Positions 1 to 8,258 of a stretch of 64,000 nucleotides of DNA are shown here, piece by piece. A program made the translations under genes and the position numbers. The notes below the pieces were generated by a model, which did no database searches, was not told where the DNA came from, and saw only the letters and a program-made list of their open reading frames with translations. The stretch lies in contig NZ_JAJOZS010000004.1 of the NCBI RefSeq assembly GCF_021168555.1, positions 277,362-341,361 of the forward strand. The letters are read 5' to 3'. The DNA is from Stenotrophomonas sp. MMGLT7. Lineage in GTDB: Bacteria > Pseudomonadota > Gammaproteobacteria > Xanthomonadales > Xanthomonadaceae. Each line of letters starts with the position of its first letter. Positions within the stretch are counted from its first letter, which is position 1.

Positions 1-46
1 CGGCGTTTTCTGGCGTGCCGCGAAGGCCGCCCCGGAACCTGCAGGA

Positions 47-79
47 GCGACGTAGGTGCGACGTAGGTGCGACGTAGGA
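47..79. repeat. Three tandem 11-bp units abutting a palindromic repeat
   Basis: The 11-mer GCGACGTAGGT occurs at 47-57 and 58-68, and again at 69-79 with a final T to A change. The last unit merges into the palindromic element that starts at 74. The unit is nearly the left edge of that palindrome (GTAGGAGCGAC), so it looks like stepwise slippage duplication of the element's border. No gene is visible in positions 1-151. Confidence 0.8.
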
Positions 80-140
80 GCGACTTCAGTCGCGATGGGC
101 TCTACCGGTACAGCCTCATCGCGACTGAAGTCGCTCCTAC
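74..140. repeat. Dispersed palindromic repeat, copy A
   Basis: The left arm begins GTAGGAGCGACTTCAGTCGC and the right arm is its reverse complement, ending at 140. The short middle contains CTACCGGTA. The transcript would fold into a long hairpin. It lies 12 bases past the stop codon of the minus-strand algR-like gene. Two closely similar copies occur at 42920-42987 and 57592-57659, also at gene ends. A role in transcription termination or mRNA 3'-end protection is inferred from position only. Confidence 0.9.
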
Positions 141-151
141 AGAGGTCGTTC

Positions 152-883
152 CTATGGAAGATGGCGCAGTTGCTGCCGCAGCGTGCTCACGCAGCGCCGG
201 CTCACCTCGAGCGGCTCGCCGCCGTGGCGAAGCAGCGCGTGGACCCGGCCGTCGTTGTCGCGCCGGAGCTCGCGCAGTTCCTCGCGCGCCACCAGGCAGC
301 TGCGGTGGATGCGGACCAGGCGCTGGGAGAACTCCTCCTCCAGCGAGCGCAGCGATTCCTCGATCAGGTCCTGCCCGCCGGCGTGGTGCACCACCACGTA
401 CTTCTCCTCGGCCTGCAGGTAGCGGACGTCCTCCAGCGGGATCAGCCGCAGGCTGCCGCGCAGGCGCGCGCACAGGTGGGTGCGCGCACGCTCGGCAGGC
501 ACGGCGGGGCCGGCGGTACGCCCGGCCAGGAAGGTGCGTGCGCGCTGCAACGCCGCGGCCAGCCGCTCGCGGCGTACCGGCTTCATCAGGTAGTCGATGG
601 CCGCCGCATCGAATGCGGACAGCGCGTACTCGTCGTAGGCGGTGCAGAACACCACCGCCGGACGCGCCCGGAAAGTGGAAAGGTGGCGCGCGGCCTCCAG
701 CCCGTCCATGCCCGGCATGGCGATGTCCAGCAGCACCAGCTCGGCATTGCATTCGGCACAGGCCTGCAGCGCCTCCATGCCGTTGCCGGCCTCGGCCACG
801 ATCTCGACTTCCGGGTCCGCCGACAGCAGCACGCGCAGGCGCTCGCGCGCCAACGGCTCGTCGTCGACGATCATCACTCTCAC
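152..883 (-). CDS. algR: LytTR-family response regulator, AlgR-like
   Basis: The 243-residue protein has an N-terminal receiver domain with the acidic pair in IVDDEP, the phosphoacceptor Asp at about residue 53 (VLLDIAMPG), and the conserved Thr and Lys (FCTAYDE, LMKPVRRE). A C-terminal LytTR DNA-binding domain follows (YLQAEEKYVVV, IHRSCLVARE). Overall length and motifs follow Pseudomonas AlgR, which controls alginate and twitching-motility genes. The GTG at 883 is chosen because GAGGGGAG lies just upstream and the receiver domain begins there; a longer ATG frame to 1015 adds 44 residues with no domain. No AlgZ/FimS sensor lies on the promoter side; the partner may be outside the window. Confidence 0.8.
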   Translation of the reverse strand: MRVMIVDDEPLARERLRVLLSADPEVEIVAEAGNGMEALQACAECNAELVLLDIAMPGMDGLEAARHLSTFRARPAVVFCTAYDEYALSAFDAAAIDYLMKPVRRERLAAALQRARTFLAGRTAGPAVPAERARTHLCARLRGSLRLIPLEDVRYLQAEEKYVVVHHAGGQDLIEESLRSLEEEFSQRLVRIHRSCLVAREELRELRRDNDGRVHALLRHGGEPLEVSRRCVSTLRQQLRHLP

Positions 884-1268
884 GGGCGCTCCCCTCGCTT
901 CGGCGGCAGTGTGATGTCGCCGGAATAGTAGCCTGCGCTCCGGCCGCCCGCCATCCTCGCGCGCCGGCACCGGCGCCCGCGAAGGTTTCGCCGGCTGCCG
1001 GGAACGAAGGCCCACGGCGCATCAGGATTCCACCACATCCCGGATCGAGGCTTGCGCGCTGAATCTCTCCTCGTTCCCGCGCAAGCGCACTGCTGTCATG
1101 GGAGCACACGGGACCGATGCCCTCCCGCCATGACGGCGGGCCCCATGCCGGGGAGACCCAAGGCGCGTCGTCCCCGCGAAGGCGGCGAGCCAGCGCCTCG
1201 TACCGCGAAGGGTGGAGCGGACCGCACACTGGGCCTCGCAACCCGGACGGCGCCTGCCGCCCGCGTCG
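884..1268. other. Non-coding gap between algR and the esterase gene
   Basis: No convincing gene is visible here. It must hold the algR promoter, because both flanking genes are on the minus strand and the gap is long. It contains a short hairpin (CCCGCC-ATGAC-GGCGGG, about 1124-1140) and one copy of a GTCGTCCCCGCGAAGGCGG motif near 1169-1187. That motif recurs in inverted form near 56.1 kb and 58.8 kb. Confidence 0.5.
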
Positions 1269-1934
1269 CTAGCCGGCGGCCAGGCGCTGATCCATCCATT
1301 CGCGAAGGGCGTCGATCTCCTCCGCGCACACCTGGTGGCCCATCGGGTAGCGCTGCCACTGCACCTCGAAACCCAGCGTGCGCAGCGCCGCGACGCTGGT
1401 CTCGGCATAGGCCAGCGGCACCACCGGATCGCCCAGGCCATGGGCCATGAACACCGGCTGCGACAGCGCCTGCGGCTGCAGGTGGTTCCCGGCATGGGCG
1501 GCATCGGGCAGGTAGGTGGACAGCGCGATCAGGCCGGCCAGCGGCTGCGGCTGGCGCAGGCCGGCGGCCAGGGCGATCGCCCCGCCCTGCGAGAATCCGG
1601 CCAGCAGCACGTGGTCGGCGGCGATGCCGCGCTCGTGCTCGCGCTGCAGCAGCTGCTGCACGTGGACGATCGATTCCTCCACGCCGTCGACATCGGCGCG
1701 CGAGGCGAAGTCCAGCCCGGCGATGTCGTACCAGCCGCGCATGCGCATGCCGTTGTTGATGGTGATCGGGCGCACCGGCGCATGCGGGAACACGAAGCGC
1801 AGCGCGGGCCACTGCGGGCGCACCAGTTCCGGCACCAGCGGCGCGAAATCATGGCCGTCGGCACCCAGTCCGTGCAGCCACAGCACCGACCACCGCGGCG
1901 CGGCACCGGTTTCGCGTTCAATGGTTTCCAGCAT
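1269..1934 (-). CDS. Alpha/beta-hydrolase carboxylesterase/phospholipase family
   Basis: This 221-residue protein belongs to the phospholipase/carboxylesterase (Abhydrolase_2) family and probably hydrolyses short-chain esters in the cytoplasm. Visible features are the oxyanion-side WLHGLGADG motif near the N terminus, the nucleophile elbow GFSQGG, the acid region HGLGDPVVP and the catalytic His in MGHQV. Length is normal for the family. The ATG at 1934 is preferred over an in-frame TTG 15 bases upstream, because GGGGAG sits 7 bases before it. No signal peptide is seen. The natural substrate cannot be read from the sequence. Confidence 0.85.
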   Translation of the reverse strand: MLETIERETGAAPRWSVLWLHGLGADGHDFAPLVPELVRPQWPALRFVFPHAPVRPITINNGMRMRGWYDIAGLDFASRADVDGVEESIVHVQQLLQREHERGIAADHVLLAGFSQGGAIALAAGLRQPQPLAGLIALSTYLPDAAHAGNHLQPQALSQPVFMAHGLGDPVVPLAYAETSVAALRTLGFEVQWQRYPMGHQVCAEEIDALREWMDQRLAAG

Positions 1935-1988
1935 CCAGGTACTCCCCAAGCATCGACGCCGGGCATTATGCCTGCGCGGCGTGGCGTG

Positions 1989-3911
1989 TCAGGAGGCCGG
2001 CAGTGCCTGCGCCATCGCCTCGCGGCGCAGCTGCGCCGCACGCACCAGCACCGCGGGCGGCCGCGTCTCCTCGGGAATGCTCAGGAAGCGATGCCGCTGC
2101 AGCCACTGCCCCGGCGCGCGCGAGGAGGTCAGCGCCACCACCGGCACGGCCAGGACCATGCCCAGCACCACCGGCGACATCCAGGCCGCCAGCGGCGGCG
2201 ACACCGCCAGCGCGATCGCGCCGATCATCGCCCCGAACAGGCTCAGGCCGCCGTAGCTCTTCAGCAGCGCGATCCAGGAAACCCGGCCGTCGTCGCGCTG
2301 CTGCGCATCCCAGCCCGAATCGCGCCCGGCCAGCACCTCGGCCACGCCGCGCGACTGCACGTACATCACCACCGGCGCCATCAGCGCGGCCAGCAGCGTT
2401 TCCAGCAGCATGCTCAGGAAGGCGCGCACCGTGCCGCCGCAACCGCGGCGCTCGTCGTCGTCCAGAAGCATGGTCAGGTAGCCCAGCAGCTTCGGCGCCA
2501 GCAGCACCGCCATGCTGGCGACGAACAGCCACAGCACCCGCGTCTCGTCCTGCCGGTGCCAGTAGTGCGCCGGCGAGAACGGCAGGTGCACCAGTTCCGC
2601 CAAGTCGGGGGCGTTCTGCTGCAGCGGGATGGCGATGCCGATCAGCATCATCATCGCCCACATCGGCGAGGTGAAGTAATGGGCGATGCCGACCAGCATG
2701 TGCACGCGGCTGATCCAGTGCAGGCCGCGGCTGCCGAGCACCTTGGCGTGCTGCAGGTTGCCCTGGCACCAGCGGCGGTCGCGCACCAGCAGGTCGGTGA
2801 GCGTGGGCGGGCCTTCCTCGTAGCTGCCCTGCAGGTACGGCACCATGTGGATCGCCCAGCCGCCGCGCCGCATCAGCGCGGCCTCGACGAAATCGTGGCT
2901 GAGCACGTGGCCGCCGAACGGCTTGCGCCCGGGCAGCGGCGGCAGGCCGGCCTGCTCGGCGAAGGCGCGGGTGCGGATCACCGCGTTGTGGCCCCAGTAG
3001 TTGCTCTCCGAGCCCTGCCACCAGGCCACGCCGTAGCCGATCACCGGGCCGTACACGCGGCCGCCGAACTGCTGCATGCGCGCGAACAGGGTGTTGCCGC
3101 CGACCACGGCGGGCAGGGTCTGGATCAGGCCGACGTCGGGGTTCTCCTCCATGCCGGCGACCAGGCGCACGATGGTGTCGCCGGTCATCAGGCTGTCGGC
3201 GTCCAGGATCAGCATCTGCGGGTAGCCGCCGCCGAAACGCCGCACCCAGTCGGCGATGTTGCCGGCCTTGCGGCCGCCGTTGTCGGCACGGCGGCGGTAG
3301 AAGATGCGCCCCTGCCCGCCGGTGCGCTCGCACAGCTGTGCGTAGACGCGCTCCTCGGCCTGGCCGATGTCGGCCCGGGTGGTGTCGCTGAGCACGAAGA
3401 AATCGAAGCGATCCAGTTGCCCGGTCGCCTCCACCGACTCGTAGATCGCCTGCAGGCCGGCCATCATCCGCCGCGGGTCCTCGTTGTAGGTGGGCATCAG
3501 CAGCGCGGTCCTGCTGTGCAGCACCGGCAACGGCGCCGCCGGATCGATGCCGAGCTTGCGCCCGGCGCCGAACAGCACGGTCAGGAAGCCGGCCAGCGAG
3601 CTCAGGAACGAGAGCGCGATCCAGCCGAACAGCATCACGAACAGCACCAGCAGGCACGCTTCCAGCACGCTGGTGCCGCCGGCCTGCAGCACGTTCCACA
3701 TCAGCCAGGCGGCGGTGGCGGTCATCGCCAGCGTGCCGCCGAACAGGTACAGCCGGCGCAGCAACATGCCGGCCGGCTCGGTACGCTGCCGCCGCTGCTG
3801 CAGCCGTCCGCGGTTGAGCGTCTGCTCGGGCATCGCCAGCACGGCCTCGGCCGGCAGCACCGCCAGGCCGGCATCGAGGACCTGCGGTGCGGTGGGGGTC
3901 GCTGTCGTCAT
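1989..3911 (-). CDS. opgH: Glucans biosynthesis glucosyltransferase OpgH (MdoH)
   Basis: This 640-residue inner-membrane GT2 enzyme makes the beta-glucan backbone of osmoregulated periplasmic glucans from UDP-glucose and extrudes it across the membrane. It has two N-terminal membrane segments (about residues 50-70 and 80-110), then the glycosyltransferase domain with [19 protein letters not shown] and DRRWCQGN, then a multi-span C-terminal part. Length is somewhat shorter than enterobacterial MdoH. The ATG at 3911 begins the MTTATPTAP sequence; the upstream in-frame extension lacks family similarity. No opgG/opgD lies next to it. Homologues are known as HrpM in plant-associated bacteria. Confidence 0.92.
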   Translation of the reverse strand: MTTATPTAPQVLDAGLAVLPAEAVLAMPEQTLNRGRLQQRRQRTEPAGMLLRRLYLFGGTLAMTATAAWLMWNVLQAGGTSVLEACLLVLFVMLFGWIALSFLSSLAGFLTVLFGAGRKLGIDPAAPLPVLHSRTALLMPTYNEDPRRMMAGLQAIYESVEATGQLDRFDFFVLSDTTRADIGQAEERVYAQLCERTGGQGRIFYRRRADNGGRKAGNIADWVRRFGGGYPQMLILDADSLMTGDTIVRLVAGMEENPDVGLIQTLPAVVGGNTLFARMQQFGGRVYGPVIGYGVAWWQGSESNYWGHNAVIRTRAFAEQAGLPPLPGRKPFGGHVLSHDFVEAALMRRGGWAIHMVPYLQGSYEEGPPTLTDLLVRDRRWCQGNLQHAKVLGSRGLHWISRVHMLVGIAHYFTSPMWAMMMLIGIAIPLQQNAPDLAELVHLPFSPAHYWHRQDETRVLWLFVASMAVLLAPKLLGYLTMLLDDDERRGCGGTVRAFLSMLLETLLAALMAPVVMYVQSRGVAEVLAGRDSGWDAQQRDDGRVSWIALLKSYGGLSLFGAMIGAIALAVSPPLAAWMSPVVLGMVLAVPVVALTSSRAPGQWLQRHRFLSIPEETRPPAVLVRAAQLRREAMAQALPAS

Positions 3912-4152
3912 GCGCGCCTGGCCTGTCGAGCCTGGAGAACGGATTTGCCCCCGAAGCGGGCCGGACCGGGCGAAGGTTGCGTGCGACGGGCGCATCGAGG
4001 AGTGCGCCGCGGCTCTAGCGTCCGGACCTGACCGTTATTGCTTGCAAACACACACTCTCCTGGCTGCGGCAGATGGGCTGGCGCAGTCTAGAGCCAAATA
4101 CGTAAGAAAGACGCAAAGCCATCCCTTGCGGGGCCGCCGGCCGGGCCGGCGA

Positions 4153-4446
4153 TCAGCCCTGGCGCGACCGCTCCTGGCCTGCCTCGATATGGGTCCATAC
4201 GTTGCGGGCGAGCCATGCGGCGCGTTCCCAGGGCACCCGCGGCAGCGGCTGCATGGTTTCGAAACGCGGCTTGAACAGGCTCAGCCGGATCTCGCCATCG
4301 AGGTCCGGATAGGCCAGCAGCGCATCGCAGGAGGCCTTGATGATGGGCACGTAGTCGCCGAAGGAGTGGCCCGCCAGCTCGGCACTGCGTTCGCGCCAGT
4401 AGGCGATCTCCGAATCCACGTTGACGATCAGCGATCTTCCGCTCAT
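4153..4446 (-). CDS. Small hypothetical protein
   Basis: A 97-residue soluble protein beginning MSGRSLIVNVDSEIAYW. It has no signal peptide, membrane segment or motif that I recognise. It is rich in Trp, Arg and Glu and contains the aromatic stretch RAAWLARNVWTHIEAG near the C terminus. A GGGAG lies about 11 bases before the ATG at 4446. It could be co-transcribed with opgH, 240 bases downstream, or be monocistronic. Coding status rests on protein-like composition and codon bias; function unknown. Confidence 0.6.
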   Translation of the reverse strand: MSGRSLIVNVDSEIAYWRERSAELAGHSFGDYVPIIKASCDALLAYPDLDGEIRLSLFKPRFETMQPLPRVPWERAAWLARNVWTHIEAGQERSRQG

Positions 4447-4846
4447 GCGCGCCCGGCTCCCGTCGGCGCGTGGCCACCGGGCGACGGAACGCCTGCCGGC
4501 AAGGTCGGAAGCCGCACCGCCTGAGCATCGGCGCGCAGGCAGGGTGGCTGCAAAAGGAATGTCTGGACGAACATGGAATGCCCTCGTCTGAATGCTCCAT
4601 TGTTCGCAGCAAAGCGATGAACCCACCGTCAAAACAGGCGTTGCGGGCGGCGCAGTCGGCAGCGCTGCGCCTTAACAGTTCATCCGCTTTGCGCCGGCTA
4701 ACGGACGCAGCGGCATGAGCGATGCCGGCAGATCCGGCGTCGCGGGCGTTCCGGCGGACGCGTGTGCCGCAGGTTTCCCGGCATCTTCGCCAACGGCGGC
4801 GATTCCATCGCGATGCCGCATGCCGCCGCCGTTGGCGACACGCGCA
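4447..4846. other. Gene-poor spacer
   Basis: No supported gene or repeat. Around 4550-4690 the base composition is less GC-rich than in flanking genes, which fits a promoter region for the small minus-strand gene ending at 4153. Short frames on both strands here lack ribosome binding sites and protein-like composition. Confidence 0.4.
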
Positions 4847-5740
4847 TCACCCCGGCGTGACCAGGTGCGCGGCCAGGTAGTCGAGGAACGTGCGCACGCG
4901 CGGGGCCAGGTGGCGGCTGTGCGGATAGACCGCGTGCAGCGGCGCGGCCGGGATCGGGTAGTCGGCCAGTACCTGCACCAGCCGTCCCGCCTCCAGGTCC
5001 TCGGCCACGTCCCAGATCGACTTGCGCGCGATGCCGTGTCCATCCAGCGCCCAGCGATGCACGACCTCGCCGTCGTTGGCCGCCAGCCGCGCGACGATCC
5101 GCAGCGTCACCGGGTTCTCGCCCTCGAAGCGCCAGTCGGCCTGGGCCTGCAGCCCGATGTGCAGGCAGCGGTGGGCGAGCAGATCGGTCGGATGGGCAGG
5201 CACGCCGTGGCGCTGCAGGTAGGCCGGGGACGCGCACAGCACGCGATGGTTGGGCGCCAGCGGCCGCGAGATGTACGACGAATCGTCCAGCCCGCCGAAG
5301 CGGATGGCCACGTCGGTGCCCGACTCCACCAGGTCGAGCAGCGCGTCGGTGAGGTCGAGCTGGGTGTGCAGGCCGGGATGCAGGGCGCTGAAGTCCGCCA
5401 GCAGGGGGGCGATCCGCCGCCGTCCCAGCGCGAGCGGCGCGGTCACCCGCAGGTTGCCCGACACGGTGGCGCTCTGCCGCGACAGCTGCTGCTCGACCTG
5501 CTCCAGGTCGGCCAGGACCTGCAGCGCGCGCCGGTAGAGCAGTTCGCCCTCCTCCGTCAGCGACTGCCGCCGCGTGGTCCGCCGCAGCAATCGCACCCCC
5601 AGGCAGGCCTCGAGGTGGCGGAGCCTGCGGCTGGCCGCCGGCAGGGTGATCCCGGTCGCGCGCGCCGCCGCGGACAGCGAACCGGCGTCCACGACGCTTA
5701 CGAACAATCGCAACGAAGCAAGGTCATCGATCGCCATCAT
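4847..5740 (-). CDS. LysR-family transcriptional regulator
   Basis: The 297-residue protein has the usual N-terminal winged helix-turn-helix (LASLRLFVSVVDAGSLSAAA, then ITLPAASRRLRHLE) followed by a periplasmic-binding-protein-like effector domain (NLRVTAPLALGRRR, GTDVAIRFG, GHGIARKS). Length is typical of the family. It resembles the subgroup that regulates an adjacent divergent oxidoreductase gene. It is divergent from the Tat-exported aldo/keto reductase at 5847 across a 106-base gap with a dyad operator candidate, so it probably controls that gene and perhaps the cluster downstream. Two adjacent ATGs (5740 and 5737) are possible starts. The effector is unknown. Confidence 0.9.
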   Translation of the reverse strand: MMAIDDLASLRLFVSVVDAGSLSAAARATGITLPAASRRLRHLEACLGVRLLRRTTRRQSLTEEGELLYRRALQVLADLEQVEQQLSRQSATVSGNLRVTAPLALGRRRIAPLLADFSALHPGLHTQLDLTDALLDLVESGTDVAIRFGGLDDSSYISRPLAPNHRVLCASPAYLQRHGVPAHPTDLLAHRCLHIGLQAQADWRFEGENPVTLRIVARLAANDGEVVHRWALDGHGIARKSIWDVAEDLEAGRLVQVLADYPIPAAPLHAVYPHSRHLAPRVRTFLDYLAAHLVTPG

Positions 5741-5783
5741 TGTTACCCATGAGGACAAGAGATCATTAACGCAAGCGGCAATT

Positions 5784-5795
5784 ATTGACGCCAAT
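5784..5795. promoter_or_regulatory. Candidate LysR-type operator dyad
   Basis: ATTG-ACGC-CAAT is a perfect dyad of the T-N11-A class bound by LysR regulators. It is centred between the divergent LysR gene (start 5740) and the aldo/keto reductase gene (start 5847), in an AT-rich pocket with a possible -10-like TATAGA at 5802-5807. Assignment is inferred from position and form. Confidence 0.45.
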
Positions 5796-5846
5796 AGCCA
5801 ATATAGACTGCTTCGAAAGCCTACCCGACCCCCAAGGAGTGCGCCC

Positions 5847-6773
5847 ATGCCATCCCGACGTCGCTTCCTCTCCGGCCTTGCACTGGCTTCCGCAAGCCTC
5901 GCCTTCGCCCGTCCGTCGCTGTCGCTGGCGGCCGCCCCGGCGGGCTCCAACGCCCTGCAGACCCGGCCGATCCCCTCCAGCGGCCAGCGCCTGCCGGTGA
6001 TCGGCATGGGCAGTTCGGGCAGCTTCGAGGTCGGCGCCGGCGCCGCCGAGCGCGATCCGCTGAAGGAGGTGCTGCGGCGCTTCTTCGCCGGCGGCGCCAC
6101 GGTGATCGACACCGCGCCCGGCTACGGCAGCGCCGAAGGCGTGATCGGCGACCTGGTCGCGGAACTGCAGCTGCGGCCGCGCACGTTCCTGGCCACCAAG
6201 ATCGGCGCCACCGGGCGCGAGGCCGGGCTGGCGCAGTTCCAGCGCTCGCTGCAGCTGCTCAGGACCGACAAGGTGGAACTGCTGCAGGTGCACAGCCTGC
6301 AGGACTGGCGCACCCAGTTCGCGCTGATCGAGGAACTGAAGGCGCAGGGCAAGACCCGCTACACCGGCCTGACCCATTTCGTGGACGGCGGCCACGACGA
6401 ACTGGCCGAGGTGGTGCGTGCGGTCAAGCCGGACTTCCTGCAGGTCAACTACTCGGTGGTCTCGCGCAACGCCGAGCGGACGGTGTTCCCGGTCGCGCAG
6501 GAACTGGGGGTGGCGGTGCTGATCAACCGCGCCTTCGAGGACGGCAAGCTGTTCTCGCAGGTGCAGGGCAAGGCGCTGCCGGCGTGGGCGGCGGAGGCCG
6601 GCATCACCTCCTGGTCGCAGGCGTTCCTCAAGTTCGCGCTGAGCCATCCGGCGGTGACGGCGGTGATCCCGGCCACCGGCCGCCCCGACCGCCAGAGCGA
6701 CCAGCTGCTGGCCGGCCACGGCCCGGACCTGAGCGAGCAGCAGCGCCAGTCCCTGATCGCACTGTTCGCCTGA
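5847..6773 (+). CDS. Tat-exported aldo/keto reductase
   Basis: The 308-residue protein opens with a twin-arginine signal (SRRRFLSG then a hydrophobic Ala/Leu stretch to about residue 30), so it is expected to be folded with cofactor and exported to the periplasm. The mature part is an aldo/keto reductase barrel with the catalytic Asp/Tyr (DTAPGYGSAEG), Lys (LATKIG) and His (LLQVHSL). It ends with the usual cofactor region (AVIPATGRPDR). AAGGAG lies 7 bases before the ATG. It is the first gene of a plus-strand series, divergent from a LysR regulator. Most aldo/keto reductases are cytosolic, so the export signal is notable. Substrate unknown. Confidence 0.88.
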   Translation: MPSRRRFLSGLALASASLAFARPSLSLAAAPAGSNALQTRPIPSSGQRLPVIGMGSSGSFEVGAGAAERDPLKEVLRRFFAGGATVIDTAPGYGSAEGVIGDLVAELQLRPRTFLATKIGATGREAGLAQFQRSLQLLRTDKVELLQVHSLQDWRTQFALIEELKAQGKTRYTGLTHFVDGGHDELAEVVRAVKPDFLQVNYSVVSRNAERTVFPVAQELGVAVLINRAFEDGKLFSQVQGKALPAWAAEAGITSWSQAFLKFALSHPAVTAVIPATGRPDRQSDQLLAGHGPDLSEQQRQSLIALFA

Positions 6774-6783
6774 GGCCGCCGCG

Positions 6784-8151
6784 ATGAACACGCGGCCATC
6801 GAACGGCAACGCCTTCGTGCGCCTGGTCTCGCGCCTGTTCGACGTGGCGCCGGGCGAGGCGCCGGCGGTGGCGGCCGGGCTGGTGATGTTCTTCCTGCTG
6901 TTCGCCGGCTACTTCATGCTGCGGCCGGTGCGCGAGACCATGGGCGTGGCCGGCGGCGTGGAGAACCTGCAGTGGCTGTTCACCGGCACCTTCGTCGCCA
7001 CCCTGGTGGCGTTGCCGCTGTTCGGCTGGCTGGCCTCCAGGGTCTCGCGGCGGCGGATCGTGCCGTGGACCTACGCGTTCTTCGTGGTGAACCTGCTCGG
7101 CTTCGCCGCCGGGCTGGCATGGTCGCCGGACAGCGTGTGGGCCGCGCGTGCGTTCTACATCTGGCTGTCGGTGTTCAACATGCTGGCGATCTCGCTGGCC
7201 TGGAGCGTACTGGCCGACGTGTTCGCCACCACCGAGGCCAAGCGCCTGTTCGCGCTGATCGCCGGCGGCGCCAGCCTGGGCGGGCTGGCCGGGCCGATCC
7301 TCGGCACCGTGCTGGTGGCACCGCTGGGACACGCGGGACTGCTGGTGCTGTCGGCGGCGCTGCTGGCGATCAGCGCCGGCGCCGCGGTCTGGCTGCATGC
7401 CTGGCGCGACCGCAATCCGCTGCCGGCCGGCAGCATCGCCGACAGCAGCGAACAGCAGCGGCGCCGGCCGCTGGGCGGCAACCCGTTCGCCGGCGCCACC
7501 GCGGTGTTCCGCTCGCCCTACCTGCTGGGCATCGCCGCGTTCGTGGTGCTGCTGGCCAGCGTCACCACCTTCCTCTACTTCGAGCAGGCGCGGATGGTGG
7601 CAGAGCACTTCCCCGACCGTACCCGCCAGACCCAGGTGTTCGGCCTGATCGACACCGTGGTGCAGACGCTGTCGCTGCTGACCCAGTTCTTCCTGACCGG
7701 GCGCATCGCCAAGAAGCTGGGCGTGGGCGTGCTGCTGACGGTACCGGCGCTGGCGATCGCCGCCGGCTTCCTGTGGCTGGCGTTGGCGCCGGTGTTCGCG
7801 GTGTTCGTGGTGGTCATGGTGGTGCGCCGCGTGGGCGAGTACGCGCTGGTGCGGCCCGGCCGCGAGATGCTCTACACGGTCATGCCGGCCGAGCAGAAGT
7901 ACAAGGCCAAGAACTTCATCGACACGGTGGTCTACCGCGGCGGCGACGCCGTCAGCGGCTGGGTCAAGCGCGGCCTGGACCTGATCGGCGAACATCCGGC
8001 GCTGGCGATGTTCATCGGCGCCGCGATCGCGCTGGCCTGGGCGGGCGTAGGCGGCGGCCTGGGGCGCTGGCAGCGCCGGCTCGAGCAAGCGGAGCGGGAC
8101 GGACGATCGCCGCCGCCGTCACCGGCGACCACGCAGGAGCGGCCGGCATGA
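6784..8151 (+). CDS. NTP/NDP exchange transporter-like membrane protein
   Basis: The 455-residue protein has about 11-12 membrane segments and belongs to the MFS-related ATP/ADP translocase-like (NTT/AAA) group common in Lysobacter relatives. The conserved start MLRPVRETMG, the repeat SLGGLAGPILG and the late VRPGREMLYTVMPAEQKYKAKNFIDTV-type segment (about residues 355-385) support this. It begins 10 bases after the aldo/keto reductase stop, so the two are likely co-transcribed. Free-living bacteria with such homologues do not import host ATP, and the substrate is unknown. The C-terminal tail is Pro/Ser-rich and cytosolic. Confidence 0.75.
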   Translation: MNTRPSNGNAFVRLVSRLFDVAPGEAPAVAAGLVMFFLLFAGYFMLRPVRETMGVAGGVENLQWLFTGTFVATLVALPLFGWLASRVSRRRIVPWTYAFFVVNLLGFAAGLAWSPDSVWAARAFYIWLSVFNMLAISLAWSVLADVFATTEAKRLFALIAGGASLGGLAGPILGTVLVAPLGHAGLLVLSAALLAISAGAAVWLHAWRDRNPLPAGSIADSSEQQRRRPLGGNPFAGATAVFRSPYLLGIAAFVVLLASVTTFLYFEQARMVAEHFPDRTRQTQVFGLIDTVVQTLSLLTQFFLTGRIAKKLGVGVLLTVPALAIAAGFLWLALAPVFAVFVVVMVVRRVGEYALVRPGREMLYTVMPAEQKYKAKNFIDTVVYRGGDAVSGWVKRGLDLIGEHPALAMFIGAAIALAWAGVGGGLGRWQRRLEQAERDGRSPPPSPATTQERPA

Positions 8152-8258
8152 AGCCATCACCTCGCCGAACACGGCGGCCGCCGTCCCGTGTCGCCATGGC
8201 GTCCGCCGCCGGCACTGGCAGCGGGCGGATCGTACATTCCTGCGGAGACTCACGATGA
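8148..8258 (+). CDS. Possible 36-residue coupling ORF
   Basis: A short reading frame starts at the ATG of an ATGA overlap with the transporter stop (8148-8151). It ends at the TGA of a second ATGA overlap with the next gene's start (8255-8258). AGGAG lies 8 bases upstream of its ATG. The peptide is Arg/Pro-rich (MKPSPRRTRRPPSRVAMASA...) with no recognisable domain. It may simply carry ribosomes across the gap (translational coupling) or be chance; codon use is not strongly coding-like. Confidence 0.3.
   Translation: MKPSPRRTRRPPSRVAMASAAGTGSGRIVHSCGDSR

Noticed and set aside
5785..5807. Sigma-70 promoter with TTGACG and TATAGA
   Set aside because: Spacing between the two hexamers is only 11 bases, too short. 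The TTGACG is better explained as part of the LysR-type dyad.
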